This document shows positions 17,831 through 27,966 of a DNA stretch of 45,364 nucleotides, piece by piece. Below the pieces are notes generated by a model that made no database searches, was not told the DNA's origin, and saw nothing but the letters and a program-made list of their open reading frames with translations. A program made the translations under genes and the position numbers. Source of the stretch: Chromatiales bacterium (GTDB taxonomy: Bacteria > Pseudomonadota > Gammaproteobacteria > Steroidobacterales > GCA-2729495). Numbering within the stretch: the stretch's first letter is position 1; each line of letters begins with the position of its first letter. The stretch covers positions 1-45,364 of the forward strand of contig JAFIFS010000044.1 in the NCBI GenBank assembly GCA_020831895.1. Reading direction: 5' to 3'.

Positions 17831-17840
17831 AACCTGGCAA
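17812..17840 (-). promoter_or_regulatory. predicted his operon promoter
   Basis: Minus-strand TTGCCA (17840-17835) and TAGCAT (17817-17812) are separated by exactly 17 bases. The -35 matches consensus at five of six positions. The -10 sits in the centre of the palindromic operator, so a bound repressor would block RNA polymerase. Confidence 0.55.
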
Positions 17841-17841
17841 G

Positions 17842-17858
17842 CCCGGACCGGGTCCGGG
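17842..17858 (-). terminator. weak hairpin after leuB
   Basis: Arms CCCGGAC/GTCCGGG with a three-base loop lie seven bases past the leuB stop. The following TTCGTTTTAG is a poor U tract that begins about 12 bases later, so termination may be partial and leu transcription may read into the his operon. Confidence 0.3.
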
Positions 17859-17864
17859 ATGGCC

Positions 17865-18916
<1,052 letters not shown>

Positions 18917-18929
<13 letters not shown>

Positions 18930-19501
18930 GGTCGCTGTTCCTCGTAGCGGTCGATGGCCGGCGACTGCTGCTGCAGGTAGCCGAGCTGGTCGATGCCCTC
19001 CATCAGGCAGTAACGGGAGAAGCCATCGAGCGGGAAGGAGGTTGCCGAGCCATCCGGCAGCACGAGCTCGCAGCGCTCGAGGTCGATGGTGACGGTTTCC
19101 CAGGGATTGGCCATAAGCCACTCGTGCGTCGCCTGGTCCACAACGACCGGCACGAGTCCGTTCTTGATCGAGTTGTTGCGGAAGATGTCGGCAATCGCCG
19201 TGCTGATCACGGCCCGGAAACCGAAGTCGGCCAGCGCCCACGGCGCATGCTCGCGCGAGGAACCGCAGCCGAAGTTGTTGCCGGCCACGAGCACCTTGCT
19301 GTCGGCCGCCTCAGGCTGGTTCAGCACGAAATCGGGCTTCGGCTGTCCCGCGGCGTCGTAACGCCAGTCGGCGAACAGCGCCTTGCCGAGACCAGCCCGG
19401 GTCGTCGTCGTCAGGAACCTGGCCGGTACGATCTGGTCGGTGTCGACATCATTGGCCGGCAGCAGCGTGATCCTGGATTCGAGTCGGGTGAGCTTTTCCA
19501 T
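18917..19501 (-). CDS. leuD: 3-isopropylmalate dehydratase small subunit
   Basis: Small (swivel) subunit of isopropylmalate isomerase. Its 194 residues include [13 protein letters not shown] near the N terminus and the active-site loop [16 protein letters not shown], the bacterial LeuD signature. It works as a heterodimer with LeuC, encoded nine bases upstream. The gene overlaps leuB by 13 bases. Confidence 0.97.
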
Positions 19502-19510
19502 GATGGTTCC

Positions 19511-20923
19511 TTACTGCCGGGTCTCGAGGGTACGCGGGTCGGCGATGCTGCCACTCACGGCGGCCGCGGCGGCGGTCAGAGGACTGGCCAGCACGGTGCG
19601 CGCACCGATGCCCTGGCGACCCTCGAAGTTGCGGTTGCTTGTGCTGACGCAGAGCTGGCCTGCAGGCACGGTGTCGCCATTCATGCCCAGGCACATCGAG
19701 CAGCCGGACTCGCGCCAGTCGGCCCCAGCGGCGCGGAACACCTCGTCCAGCCCCTCGGATTCAGCCTGCTGCTTGATGGCCTGCGAGCCAGGCACGATCA
19801 GCATCTTCACGTTGTCCGCCACCTTGCGCCCGCGCAGGACACTCGCCACCTGGCGCAGGTCCGTGATGCGGGAATTCGTGCAGCTGCCGATGAACACCAG
19901 GTCAACAGGCTTGCCAAGCATCGGCTTGCCGGCCTCGACCTGCATGTACTCCATGGCCTTGCGGAAGGACGGCCCCGAGTACCGCTCCGGGATCGCAGCC
20001 GTCACGGGAATCGCCATGCCCGGGTTCGTGCCGAACGTGATCATGGGTTCGAGCGCGCTGGCGTCGAGCGAGACCTCGCGGTCGAAGCTGGCACCGGGAT
20101 CGGAGGGCAGGGCAAGCCAGCGCTTGACCGCTGCGTCCCAGTCCGCGCCCTGCGGGGCCATCGGGCGACCGCGCAGGTATTCGACGGTGGTCTCGTCCGG
20201 GGCCATCATGCCGGCCCGGGCGCCGGCCTCGATCGACATGTTGCAGATCGTCATGCGCTGCTCCATGTCCAGCGCGGCGACGGTCGAGCCACGGTACTCG
20301 ATCACGTGGCCGGTGCCGCCATCGACACCAATCTTTGCGATCAGCGCCAGGATGATGTCCTTGGCGGTGACGCCCGCCGCGAGCTGGCCGTTGATGTTGA
20401 CGGCGAGCGTACGCGGGCGGCGCTGCAGCAGGCACTGGGTCGCCAGCACGTGACCGACCTCCGTGCTGCCAATGCCGAAGGCCAGGGCGCCGAAGGCACC
20501 GTGCGTGCTGCTGTGGCTGTCACCACAGACGATCGTCTTGCCAGGCTGGGTGGCGCCGAGCTCGGGCCCGATCACGTGGACGATGCCGCGTGTATCGCGA
20601 TCAAAACCATGCAGCTCGATGCCGAACTCCCGGCAGTTCTCGATCATCTGCCGGATCTGGCGGGCGGCTGAACCCTCGGCCACCACGTCGAGGTCCTTCA
20701 GGCTGGTGACCGGGACCGTTGGCGTGGAGTGGTCCATGGTGGCCAGCGTGAGGTCCGGCCGGCGCACGCGGATGCCCCGCTCACGCAGGACGTTGAAAGC
20801 CTGCGGTGTCGTCACCTCGTGGATCAGGTGCAGGTCGATGTAGAGGACTGCAGGCGTGTCGTCGGTCTCGGGAACGACGACATGGTCCTGCCAGACCTTT
20901 TCGAAAAGAGACTTGGCGGTCAT
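19511..20923 (-). CDS. leuC: 3-isopropylmalate dehydratase large subunit
   Basis: Aconitase-family [4Fe-4S] subunit that isomerises 2-isopropylmalate to 3-isopropylmalate. It has 470 residues. Cluster cysteines lie in IGSCTNSR and in the [13 protein letters not shown] pair; [20 protein letters not shown] is the N-terminal substrate and cluster region. ATG 20923 is chosen because GGAG lies eight bases upstream; ATG 20929, two codons earlier, is possible. A 53-base gap separates it from ilvE. Confidence 0.97.
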   Translation of the reverse strand: MTAKSLFEKVWQDHVVVPETDDTPAVLYIDLHLIHEVTTPQAFNVLRERGIRVRRPDLTLATMDHSTPTVPVTSLKDLDVVAEGSAARQIRQMIENCREFGIELHGFDRDTRGIVHVIGPELGATQPGKTIVCGDSHSSTHGAFGALAFGIGSTEVGHVLATQCLLQRRPRTLAVNINGQLAAGVTAKDIILALIAKIGVDGGTGHVIEYRGSTVAALDMEQRMTICNMSIEAGARAGMMAPDETTVEYLRGRPMAPQGADWDAAVKRWLALPSDPGASFDREVSLDASALEPMITFGTNPGMAIPVTAAIPERYSGPSFRKAMEYMQVEAGKPMLGKPVDLVFIGSCTNSRITDLRQVASVLRGRKVADNVKMLIVPGSQAIKQQAESEGLDEVFRAAGADWRESGCSMCLGMNGDTVPAGQLCVSTSNRNFEGRQGIGARTVLASPLTAAAAAVSGSIADPRTLETRQ

Positions 20924-20976
20924 CAGCATGGCTCCGCTTGTGTTCAGTTCCAGGTGGTCCAGTGGTGCGCGGGATC

Positions 20977-21939
20977 TCAGTCTGCGGCAGCGGCCCGCAC
21001 ACCCTTGGCTGGGGCCTCCAGTGGCTCCAGCCATCCCCAGCGATCAGTGGTCCGGCCGTTGAACAGGCCGAAGAACTGCTCCTGCAGCGCACGGGTTACC
21101 GGCCCCCTGCGCCCGCTGCCGACCGGGATCCGATCGACGGATCTTACCGGGGTGATCTCGGCAGCGGTGCCGGTCAGGAACATCTCGTCCGCTACGTAGA
21201 GCGCCTCGCGCGGAATGGCCGACTCGCGCACTTCGAGGCCCTGTTCACGGGCGAGGACCATGACCGTATCGCGCGTGATGCCCTGGAGGATCGAGGCCGA
21301 GGCGGGCGGGGTCAGGATCACGTTGTCGCGGATCACGAACACGTTCTCGCCGGCACCCTCGCTCACCATGCCGTCGTGGGAGAGGGCTATACCCTCCGCA
21401 TAGCCGCGCTCACGGGCCTCGAGGCTGACCAGCGTGCTCGAGAGATAATTGCCGCCGGCCTTCGCCAGGGCCGGGATCGTGCCGGGAGCCACGCGTCGCC
21501 AGGACGAAATGCAGACATCCACGCCCTGTTCCAGGGCCTCGGCCCCGAGGTAGGCACCCCATTCCCAGGCCGCAATCGCAAGATCCACCGGGTGCCCCGG
21601 CGGCGGTGCGAGACCGACCTCGCCGTAACCGCGGAAGGCCAGCGGGCGGATATAGGCACTGCGCAGGCCGTTGCGCTGCACGACCTCGCGGCAGGCCGCA
21701 TCGATCTGCTCCTGGCTGTATGGAATCTCCATCCGGTAGATGCGTGCCGAGTCGAGCATGCGACGTGTATGGGCGCCGAGCCGGAATACGCGGGGACCCT
21801 CGGGGGTGTCGTAGACGCGAATGCCCTCGAAGACCGACGAGCCGTAGTGCAGGGCATGGGTGAGGACATGCACGCGGGCATCATGCCAGGGCACGAGCTC
21901 GCCGTTGTACCAGATCCATTCAGTGGGCTTGATCGGCAT
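20977..21939 (-). CDS. ilvE: branched-chain amino acid aminotransferase
   Basis: Class IV PLP transaminase for the last step of leucine, isoleucine and valine synthesis. It has 320 residues. [13 protein letters not shown] lies at about 31-43, [13 protein letters not shown] at 98-110, the PLP lysine K160 in [13 protein letters not shown], and [13 protein letters not shown] near the C terminus. Its place between leuA and leuC makes this a self-contained operon from 2-oxoisovalerate to leucine. Confidence 0.95.
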   Translation of the reverse strand: MPIKPTEWIWYNGELVPWHDARVHVLTHALHYGSSVFEGIRVYDTPEGPRVFRLGAHTRRMLDSARIYRMEIPYSQEQIDAACREVVQRNGLRSAYIRPLAFRGYGEVGLAPPPGHPVDLAIAAWEWGAYLGAEALEQGVDVCISSWRRVAPGTIPALAKAGGNYLSSTLVSLEARERGYAEGIALSHDGMVSEGAGENVFVIRDNVILTPPASASILQGITRDTVMVLAREQGLEVRESAIPREALYVADEMFLTGTAAEITPVRSVDRIPVGSGRRGPVTRALQEQFFGLFNGRTTDRWGWLEPLEAPAKGVRAAAAD

Positions 21940-21956
21940 GAAAGTTCCTCGGGATT

Positions 21957-23528
21957 TCAGGGGGTGTTGATGCGCTCTGCCGGGGCCGGCGGCACGATGC
22001 CGGCCTCGCGCTGGCGCATGACGCGGTTGATGACCTCGAGGTAGGCTCTTGCGCCGGCCTCGACGATGTCTGTGCTGACACCATGACCGCGCTGGTTGTG
22101 CCCGTCATGGGTGACGGTCACCGTCACCTGGCCCTGGGCATCCTCGCCGACGGTCACGCTGCGTACCTCGAAGTTGATTAGTTCCAGCTCGATGCCCGAA
22201 GCACGTTCCAGTGCCTTGAAGGCGGCCTCGACCGGTCCATCACCGACGGCGGCCTCGTCGACGGCGCGGCCATCGGCATGGCGCAGCCGCACCGCCGCGG
22301 CTGCTATAGCCCCGGTGCCTGCGGTGATGTGCAGCTCGTCAAGTGTCCATGGCCCGCCGTGGCCCGGCCCGGTGTTCATGATGATCGCCTCGATGTCGGC
22401 GTCGAACATCTCCTTCTTGCGGTCGGCGAGCTTCTTGAACGCCTCGAATGCCTGGTTCAGCTGCTCCTCGTCCAGGGCAAAGCCCAGTTGCTGGACGCGC
22501 TCGCGAAACGCGTGCCGTCCGCTGTGCTTGCCGAGCACCAGGCTGGACCGGCTGAGACCCACGTCCTCGGGGCGCATGATCTCGTAGGTGGCCGCATTCT
22601 TCAGCATGCCGTGCTGGTGGATTCCGGCCTCGTGGGCGAACGCGTTCTCGCCAACGATCGCCTTGTTGCGTGGCACCTGCATCCCGGTGACGCTGGCCAC
22701 CAGCCGGCTGGTAGGGTAGAGGCGGCGTGAGTCGACGCCTGTCTCCAGACCGAAGTGCTCCTGGCGGGTGCGCAGCGCCATCACCACTTCCTCCAGCGAG
22801 CAGTTGCCGGCGCGCTCGCCGATGCCATTGATCGTGCACTCCACCTGGCGGGCTCCGGCGCTGACGGCTGCGAGGCTGTTGGCCACGGCCATGCCCAGGT
22901 CATCGTGGCAGTGCACGCTGAGAATCACCTGGTCGATGCCCGGCACGTGGTCGCGCAGGTGCGTGAACAGGCTGTGGAACTCGGCAGGCACCGTGTAGCC
23001 GACGGTGTCCGGGATATTGATCACGCTGGCACCGGCTTCGATCACGGCCGCCACCACCTCGGAAAGGTAGACCGGGTCGGTGCGCGAGGCATCCTCAGCC
23101 GAGAACTCGACCTCATCCGTGAGTTCGCGCGCCATGTGCACGGACTCCACGGCACGCCGGATGATCTCCTCCTTAGCCATGTGCAGCTTGTACTCGCGGT
23201 GGATCTCGCTGGTGGCGACGAACACGTGTATGCGCCGGCGCGGCGCCTCGCGCAGTGCCTCCCAGGCCTTGCGGATATCGTTCTCATGGCAGCGGGCAAG
23301 GCCGCAGATCACGGGGCCCTCGATTTCCCGGGCTATCGCCTGCACCGCCGCGAAATCCCCGGGCGAGGCCGCCGGAAACCCGGCCTCAATCACGTCGACG
23401 CGCAGATCACGCAGCGCCGCGGCGACGCGCAGCTTCTCGCCCAGCGTCATGCTGCATCCGGGGGCCTGCTCCCCGTCGCGCAGCGTCGTGTCGAAGATCA
23501 GTACGCGATTGTCCCTTGCTGCATCCAT
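21957..23528 (-). CDS. leuA: 2-isopropylmalate synthase
   Basis: Claisen condensation of acetyl-CoA with 2-oxoisovalerate, the committed step to leucine. It has 523 residues. The HMGL-like TIM barrel carries [16 protein letters not shown] at about 12-27, [13 protein letters not shown], and [15 protein letters not shown]. The C-terminal LeuA dimer domain (about 390-510) provides leucine feedback. ATG 23528 follows AGGAG with seven bases of spacing; a TTG two codons earlier is less likely. First gene of the leu operon. Confidence 0.97.
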   Translation of the reverse strand: MDAARDNRVLIFDTTLRDGEQAPGCSMTLGEKLRVAAALRDLRVDVIEAGFPAASPGDFAAVQAIAREIEGPVICGLARCHENDIRKAWEALREAPRRRIHVFVATSEIHREYKLHMAKEEIIRRAVESVHMARELTDEVEFSAEDASRTDPVYLSEVVAAVIEAGASVINIPDTVGYTVPAEFHSLFTHLRDHVPGIDQVILSVHCHDDLGMAVANSLAAVSAGARQVECTINGIGERAGNCSLEEVVMALRTRQEHFGLETGVDSRRLYPTSRLVASVTGMQVPRNKAIVGENAFAHEAGIHQHGMLKNAATYEIMRPEDVGLSRSSLVLGKHSGRHAFRERVQQLGFALDEEQLNQAFEAFKKLADRKKEMFDADIEAIIMNTGPGHGGPWTLDELHITAGTGAIAAAAVRLRHADGRAVDEAAVGDGPVEAAFKALERASGIELELINFEVRSVTVGEDAQGQVTVTVTHDGHNQRGHGVSTDIVEAGARAYLEVINRVMRQREAGIVPPAPAERINTP

Positions 23529-24072
23529 GGTCAATCTCCTGCCGGCGCACCGGATCTAGTATCCGGTCCCGAAAAAATGCGCACTGGCTTAAAATCCCTG
23601 AAAAAGTTTCTAGCCTGGCAGCCGCAGGCTGCGGGAACAAAAAACCCCGCCACCTGGGCCGGTGCGGGGTTTGGTTCAGACCATGTCCGGGCGTGGCCAG
23701 TCCAGTCGACCCGGGTGGGCGTACCTGCCGGTGCACCCCGGCCGGCCACGTTCTGCATGACTGTCACCAGAGCTGGGGAAATGTTCGTGCAATGGCCATT
23801 TGATGTCAACCGAGGCTTGGTCATGCCGGGTCTTGTTGTTATGCTGACTGGATACCTGCAATCGTTGTGACGAAAGTGCAGGCAGCGGACCGGTGACCGC
23901 GCCTCGTTGAACAGGCCGGCCCCCACCCGGGGTCGTCGCCCCCGAAACGTTTTTTGGTTTTCAGCATGATTGCTGGCAACATGTTGTTTGTCCTGCGCCG
24001 GAACCTGCCGGCACATCGGGCCAACCGGATTTGTTGATAATTGTTTGCGAACTTGAGCAAGGGGACCCCTAA
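23529..24072. other. divergent intergenic region between leuA and the TonB2 operon
   Basis: 544 bases with no convincing gene. It holds the leuA leader with an intrinsic terminator at 23639-23669. An AT-rich patch at about 24030-24050 contains TTGATAATTG, a possible -10 for the rightward operon, without a good -35. A 47-codon minus-strand reading frame (23982 to 23839) has an AGGA upstream, but it lacks the leucine run expected of a leader peptide. The rightward gene has AAGGGGA before its ATG. Confidence 0.6.
23639..23669 (-). terminator. intrinsic terminator in the leuA leader (putative attenuator)
   Basis: Minus-strand hairpin with arms CCCCGCACC and GGT-GCGGGG around a six-base loop, with one bulged base, followed at once by six U residues. 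It lies 111 bases upstream of the leuA start with no minus-strand gene before it, so it fits a transcription attenuator of the leu operon better than a gene terminator. Confidence 0.65.
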
Positions 24073-24861
24073 ATGATTTCGATGAACAGGACGTCCTGTT
24101 GGTCGATTGCGGCAGCTGCGCTGGCCCTGGCGGTGACGCCCGTGCCAGCCCCAGCCCAGTCGGTCGACCAGGTGATCACCGCCCAGCAGCAGCGGACCCG
24201 CCTGGCACAGGAATCCCAGGAGCGTATCGACCAGATCGTCGAGAACACGCGTCGGGCCGAGGAGCAATACAACCGGGTGCTCCGCGAGATCGAGGGTCTG
24301 GAGGTTTACAACACCCTGCTCCAGCGTCAGGTCGACAACCAGGAAGCCGAGCGGCAGGACCTGGCTGAATCGCTCGAGCAGGTCGACATGATCAACCGGC
24401 AGATCGTCCCGCTCATGACGCGGATGATCGCCGGCCTCGAGCAGTTCGTTGAGCTGGATGCCCCGTTCCTGCTGGCAGAGCGCCAGCGCCGCGTCAGGGA
24501 CCTGAACGCGCTGCTCGAGCGCCAGGACGTCACCGTCGCCGAGAAGTTCCGTCGGGTCACCGAGGCCTTCCAGATCGAGATGGATTACGGCCAGACTATC
24601 GAGACCTACAAGCAGACCATGGACATAGACGGCGGCACCCGTGAGGTCGACATGCTGCGCATAGGGCGCGTGGTGCTGATCTACCAGACCGCTGATGGCA
24701 GCCGGGCCGGTGTCTGGAACCAGACCGAGCGTCGCTGGGACCCGGTGGGCAACGAGTTTCGCAGGGACATCAGGCTTGCCCTGCAGATGGCCCGCCAGCA
24801 GATCGCTCCCGAGCTCGTGACCCTGCCCGTTGCCGCGCCGACTGCCGTGGAGGCCCGCTGA
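24073..24861 (+). CDS. DUF3450 periplasmic coiled-coil protein (TonB2 operon)
   Basis: A 262-residue DUF3450 protein. Residues 1-29 form a signal peptide (SIAAAALALAVTPVPAPAQS). Residues 30-110 are rich in Q, E and R with the heptad pattern of a coiled coil. A C-terminal beta-rich part ends with RRDIRLALQMARQQIAPEL. Genes of this family regularly precede ttpC in gammaproteobacterial TonB2 loci, where they are thought to assist the complex in the periplasm; the exact role is unknown. It is one base from ttpC and starts the operon. Confidence 0.88.
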   Translation: MISMNRTSCWSIAAAALALAVTPVPAPAQSVDQVITAQQQRTRLAQESQERIDQIVENTRRAEEQYNRVLREIEGLEVYNTLLQRQVDNQEAERQDLAESLEQVDMINRQIVPLMTRMIAGLEQFVELDAPFLLAERQRRVRDLNALLERQDVTVAEKFRRVTEAFQIEMDYGQTIETYKQTMDIDGGTREVDMLRIGRVVLIYQTADGSRAGVWNQTERRWDPVGNEFRRDIRLALQMARQQIAPELVTLPVAAPTAVEAR

Positions 24862-24862
24862 A

Positions 24863-26251
24863 ATGAATCTGCGCAAACTGTTTTCCATCGCGGCCACCGT
24901 TGTGCTGGTCGCGGGTCTGGCCCAGCCCGTGCCTGCCCAGCAGGCGCTGACCCTGGACGAGCTGCTGCGGCGTGTCGAGCAGGGCCGGGTCACCGACAAC
25001 CGCGAAGCCCAGGAGCGTGAGCGGCGGTTCCGCGACAACCAGGCCGAGCAGCAGCAGCTGCTGCGCAATGCGGAAAACCAGCGTGCCGCCGAGGAGCGCC
25101 GCAGCAGCGAGCTTGAGGCCCGGTTCAATACCAACGAGCAAGAGCTCTCTGAGCTGACCTCCCAGCTGGAGCTGCGGCTGGGCGCGCTGCGCGAGCTTTT
25201 CGGCGTGCTGCAGCAGGTGGCTGGTGATGCCCAGGGGCGCTTCGAGGGGTCCCTGACCAACATCCAGTATCCCGACCGCGGTACCGAACTGCGCGCGCTG
25301 GTTGACCGGATCGCCGGTGGGTCGCGCCTGCCGTCGATCGAGCAGATCGAGGGGCTCTGGTTCGAGCTGCAGCGGGAGATGACTGAGAGCGGCAGGGTGG
25401 CGCGCTTCACGACTGACGTGATCAACCTGGACGGCACCAAGACACCAACCGAGGTCGTCAGGGTCGGCGTGTACAACATCATTGCCGATGGGCGCTATCT
25501 GCGCTATGAGATTGGAACAGGCAATGTTTCGGAGCTGCCGCGCCAGCCTGACGGCGGGCGCTTCGTGCGCAGCACTTCGAATCTGCTGGCAGCCCGCGAA
25601 GGCACGGTCGGTTTCGGCATCGATGTGACTCGAGGGCAGGTGCTGGCCGCCCTGATCGCGACGCCAAACCTGGTCGAGCGGATACAGCAGGGTGGCTTCG
25701 TTGGCTACCTGATCATTGCACTTGGCGTCATCGGTACGCTGATTGCGCTCCAGCGCCTGCTGGTGCTGTCGCTGACCAGCAGCAAGGTCACCGCCCAGCT
25801 GAAGCGTGATGAGGTGATACCTGACAACCCGCTGGGTCGTGTTCTGGGTGTCTACGAGGAGAACCGCAACGTCGATGTCGAGACGCTGGAACTCAAGATG
25901 TCCGAGGCCATCGTCAAGGAGACGCCGGCGCTGAACCGGGCGATTCTGTTCATCAAGATCATCTCGGTGGTCGCGCCGCTGATGGGTCTGCTCGGTACCG
26001 TGGTCGGCATGATCAACACCTTCCAGGCCATCACGCTGTTCGGTACCGGCGACCCGAAGCTGATGGCCGGCGGTATTTCCCAGGCGCTGGTGACCACCGT
26101 GCTGGGACTGTCCGTCGCGATCCCGATGGTGCTGCTGCACACGATCGTGGCCGGGCGCAGCAAGCGCATCATCCAGGTCCTGCAGGAGCAGAGTGCCGGG
26201 ATCATTGCCCGCCATGCGGAGCGGAAAACGGCGACGACGGCGGCCTCGTGA
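24863..26251 (+). CDS. TtpC-type MotA/TolQ/ExbB proton channel protein with periplasmic coiled-coil domain
   Basis: A 462-residue inner-membrane protein. A signal peptide spans 1-26, a long coiled coil about 45-118 and a periplasmic domain 120-275. The first membrane span is about 278-303 (GYLIIALGVIGTLIALQRLL). The MotA/TolQ/ExbB domain has spans near 363-388 (IISVVAPLMGLLGTVVGM) and 405-430. This layout is that of TtpC, which is required by TonB2 systems of Vibrio and relatives in addition to ExbB2. ATG 24863 overlaps the preceding stop region and gives the complete signal peptide. Confidence 0.93.
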   Translation: MNLRKLFSIAATVVLVAGLAQPVPAQQALTLDELLRRVEQGRVTDNREAQERERRFRDNQAEQQQLLRNAENQRAAEERRSSELEARFNTNEQELSELTSQLELRLGALRELFGVLQQVAGDAQGRFEGSLTNIQYPDRGTELRALVDRIAGGSRLPSIEQIEGLWFELQREMTESGRVARFTTDVINLDGTKTPTEVVRVGVYNIIADGRYLRYEIGTGNVSELPRQPDGGRFVRSTSNLLAAREGTVGFGIDVTRGQVLAALIATPNLVERIQQGGFVGYLIIALGVIGTLIALQRLLVLSLTSSKVTAQLKRDEVIPDNPLGRVLGVYEENRNVDVETLELKMSEAIVKETPALNRAILFIKIISVVAPLMGLLGTVVGMINTFQAITLFGTGDPKLMAGGISQALVTTVLGLSVAIPMVLLHTIVAGRSKRIIQVLQEQSAGIIARHAERKTATTAAS

Positions 26252-26301
26252 CGAGCTTGCGGGCGAGCAGCTCCGGTTGTCTGCCCTGAGCTAGGAGAAA
26301 C

Positions 26302-26832
26302 ATGATGTTTTGGGCGCTCGATGCCTGGCAGTCGGTCCGTGACTTCATCCTCCTGGGAGGGCCGGTCATGGTGCCTATCGGCTGGACGATCCTGATCATG
26401 TGGGTGCTGATCGTAGAACGGCTGCTGTTCTTCCGCTCAGGCCTGCGGCAGCTGGGTGAGCAGATCCGGCGTGACTGGGAGGCGCGAGCCGAGCGCCGCT
26501 CGTGGAATGCGCGGGCGATCCGGGAGGCCCGGATCTCGGAGTTCTCCCAGGAGGCCAACCGGGCGCTCCCGATGATCCAGACCCTGGTCGCACTGTGTCC
26601 GCTGCTTGGCCTGCTGGGCACCGTGACCGGCATGGTCATGGTCTTCGACGTGATGGCGATTGCCGGCACGGGCAACGCCCGGTCGATGGCCGCCGGCGTG
26701 TCCCAGGCCACCATCCCGACGATGGCCGGGATGGTGGGCGCACTCTCCGGCGTGTTCCTGGCTACCCTCTTGACGCGACGCGTCGACAAAGAGGTCGAGC
26801 TGCTGGAAGATGCCCTGACGATGGACCATTGA
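26302..26832 (+). CDS. exbB: ExbB-family proton channel subunit of TonB2 system
   Basis: A 176-residue inner-membrane protein with three spans: about 22-44, 92-116 and 134-157. The conserved LVALCPLLGLLGTVTGMV lies at 95-112. With ExbD it forms the proton channel that energises TonB. The short form without an N-terminal extension matches ExbB2. Two adjacent ATGs (26302, 26305) are possible starts; AGGAG precedes both. Spacing in the operon is 50 bases on each side. Confidence 0.93.
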   Translation: MMFWALDAWQSVRDFILLGGPVMVPIGWTILIMWVLIVERLLFFRSGLRQLGEQIRRDWEARAERRSWNARAIREARISEFSQEANRALPMIQTLVALCPLLGLLGTVTGMVMVFDVMAIAGTGNARSMAAGVSQATIPTMAGMVGALSGVFLATLLTRRVDKEVELLEDALTMDH

Positions 26833-26883
26833 GGGAGAATTTGGCCACCGACGCGGTCAAAACCCAAATAGAGGATCAATGCA

Positions 26884-27294
26884 ATGCGCCGATCATTGAT
26901 ACAGGCTGCCGCTAACGAGGAAGAGAACGAGATCAACATCACGCCGATGCTCGACGTGGTGTTCATCATGCTGATCTTCTTCATAGTGACTGCAACGTTC
27001 GTCAAGGAGGCCGGCATCGAGGTGAACCGCCCCGATGCACCGACAGCGACCGTACAGGAACGCGCGAACATCCTGATCGCCATCAACGACGCGAACCAGA
27101 TCTGGATTGACCGCCGCCAGGTGGATCCGCGTGCAGTGCGCGCCAATATCGAGCGCCTGCGCGCAGAAAACCCGGAGGGTTCCGTCGTGATCCAGGCCGA
27201 CCGTCGGGCCTATACGGAAACCCTGGTCACGGTCATGGACGCCGCGCGCGAGGCTGGAGTGTTCAACGTCGCGATCGCGGCCCAGAACGACTGA
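26884..27294 (+). CDS. exbD: ExbD-family subunit of TonB2 system
   Basis: A 136-residue protein with one N-terminal membrane span (about 22-42). The proton-carrying aspartate is D24 in NITPMLDVVFIMLIFF. A periplasmic domain follows, ending AAREAGVFNVAIAAQ. It pairs with ExbB to couple proton flow to TonB movement. Confidence 0.95.
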   Translation: MRRSLIQAAANEEENEINITPMLDVVFIMLIFFIVTATFVKEAGIEVNRPDAPTATVQERANILIAINDANQIWIDRRQVDPRAVRANIERLRAENPEGSVVIQADRRAYTETLVTVMDAAREAGVFNVAIAAQND

Positions 27295-27342
27295 GGCGGG
27301 GGGCAGCCCGGATGACGGTGAAGGCAGCAGGAGGTCAGTAAC

Positions 27343-27945
27343 ATGGTTCAGCGCCTTGGAATTGCCACCGTCGGCGGAGTCGTCGTGACTTTCGCACTGC
27401 TGTGGATCATGCAGTGGATGATCGCGACAGGCCGCGACGTGCTCAGCGCGACGGAGAGCTTCAGCTTCGTCGATTTCGTCCGGGTAGAGCGCGAGGAGAC
27501 TGTCGAGCGCCGCGAGCGCCGGCCGGAGCCGCCGCCGCCTGTCGACCAGCCGCCGCCAGATACCCCACCCCAGCAGATGGATGATCTGGACATGGGCGCG
27601 ATCGGTGTCAGCATGGGCCCGGTGACCACCACGATAGACCGCAACATCGCTGGCACAGGCCTTCAGGTCACCGATGGCGAGTATCTGCCCATGTTTCGGC
27701 AGGAGCCTGTCTACCCCAACCGTGCTGCGGAGCGGGGCATCGAGGGGTACTGCATCGTCGAGTTCACTGTGACGCGCCTGGGTACGGTCGAGGATCCTCG
27801 CATCATCGAATGCAGCCATTCAATCTTCGAGCGCGCCTCGCTGCAGGCCGTACAGCGCTGGCGTTACCGCCCGCGCGTCGTCGATGGCGAGCCCATCGAA
27901 AGTCCGGGCGTACAGACTCGGCTGACGTTCCAGCTGGAGCGCTGA
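27343..27945 (+). CDS. tonB: TonB2-type energy transducer
   Basis: A 200-residue TonB. One membrane span lies at about 9-28. A short proline-rich linker (RRPEPPPPVDQPPPDTPPQQ at 60-78) is followed by the C-terminal TonB domain at about 120-200, with VYPNRAAERGIEGYCIVEFT and WRYRPRVVDGEP. The span lacks the serine/histidine motif of classical TonB1. The short linker is typical of TonB2. It contacts TonB boxes of outer-membrane receptors, none of which is encoded in this window. Confidence 0.95.
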   Translation: MVQRLGIATVGGVVVTFALLWIMQWMIATGRDVLSATESFSFVDFVRVEREETVERRERRPEPPPPVDQPPPDTPPQQMDDLDMGAIGVSMGPVTTTIDRNIAGTGLQVTDGEYLPMFRQEPVYPNRAAERGIEGYCIVEFTVTRLGTVEDPRIIECSHSIFERASLQAVQRWRYRPRVVDGEPIESPGVQTRLTFQLER

Positions 27946-27966
27946 CAACAAGGAGGTTCAAGCCCC

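Noticed and set aside
23928..23957. CGGGG/CCCCG stem followed by TTTTTT on the plus strand before the TonB2 operon
   Set aside because: The stem is only five pairs and the T run starts several bases later. I could not distinguish it from chance in GC-rich sequence.
23839..25482. Minus-strand reading frame of 547 codons opposite the DUF3450 and ttpC genes
   Set aside because: It is antisense to two well-supported coding regions and has no family resemblance; only its last part extends into the intergenic region.
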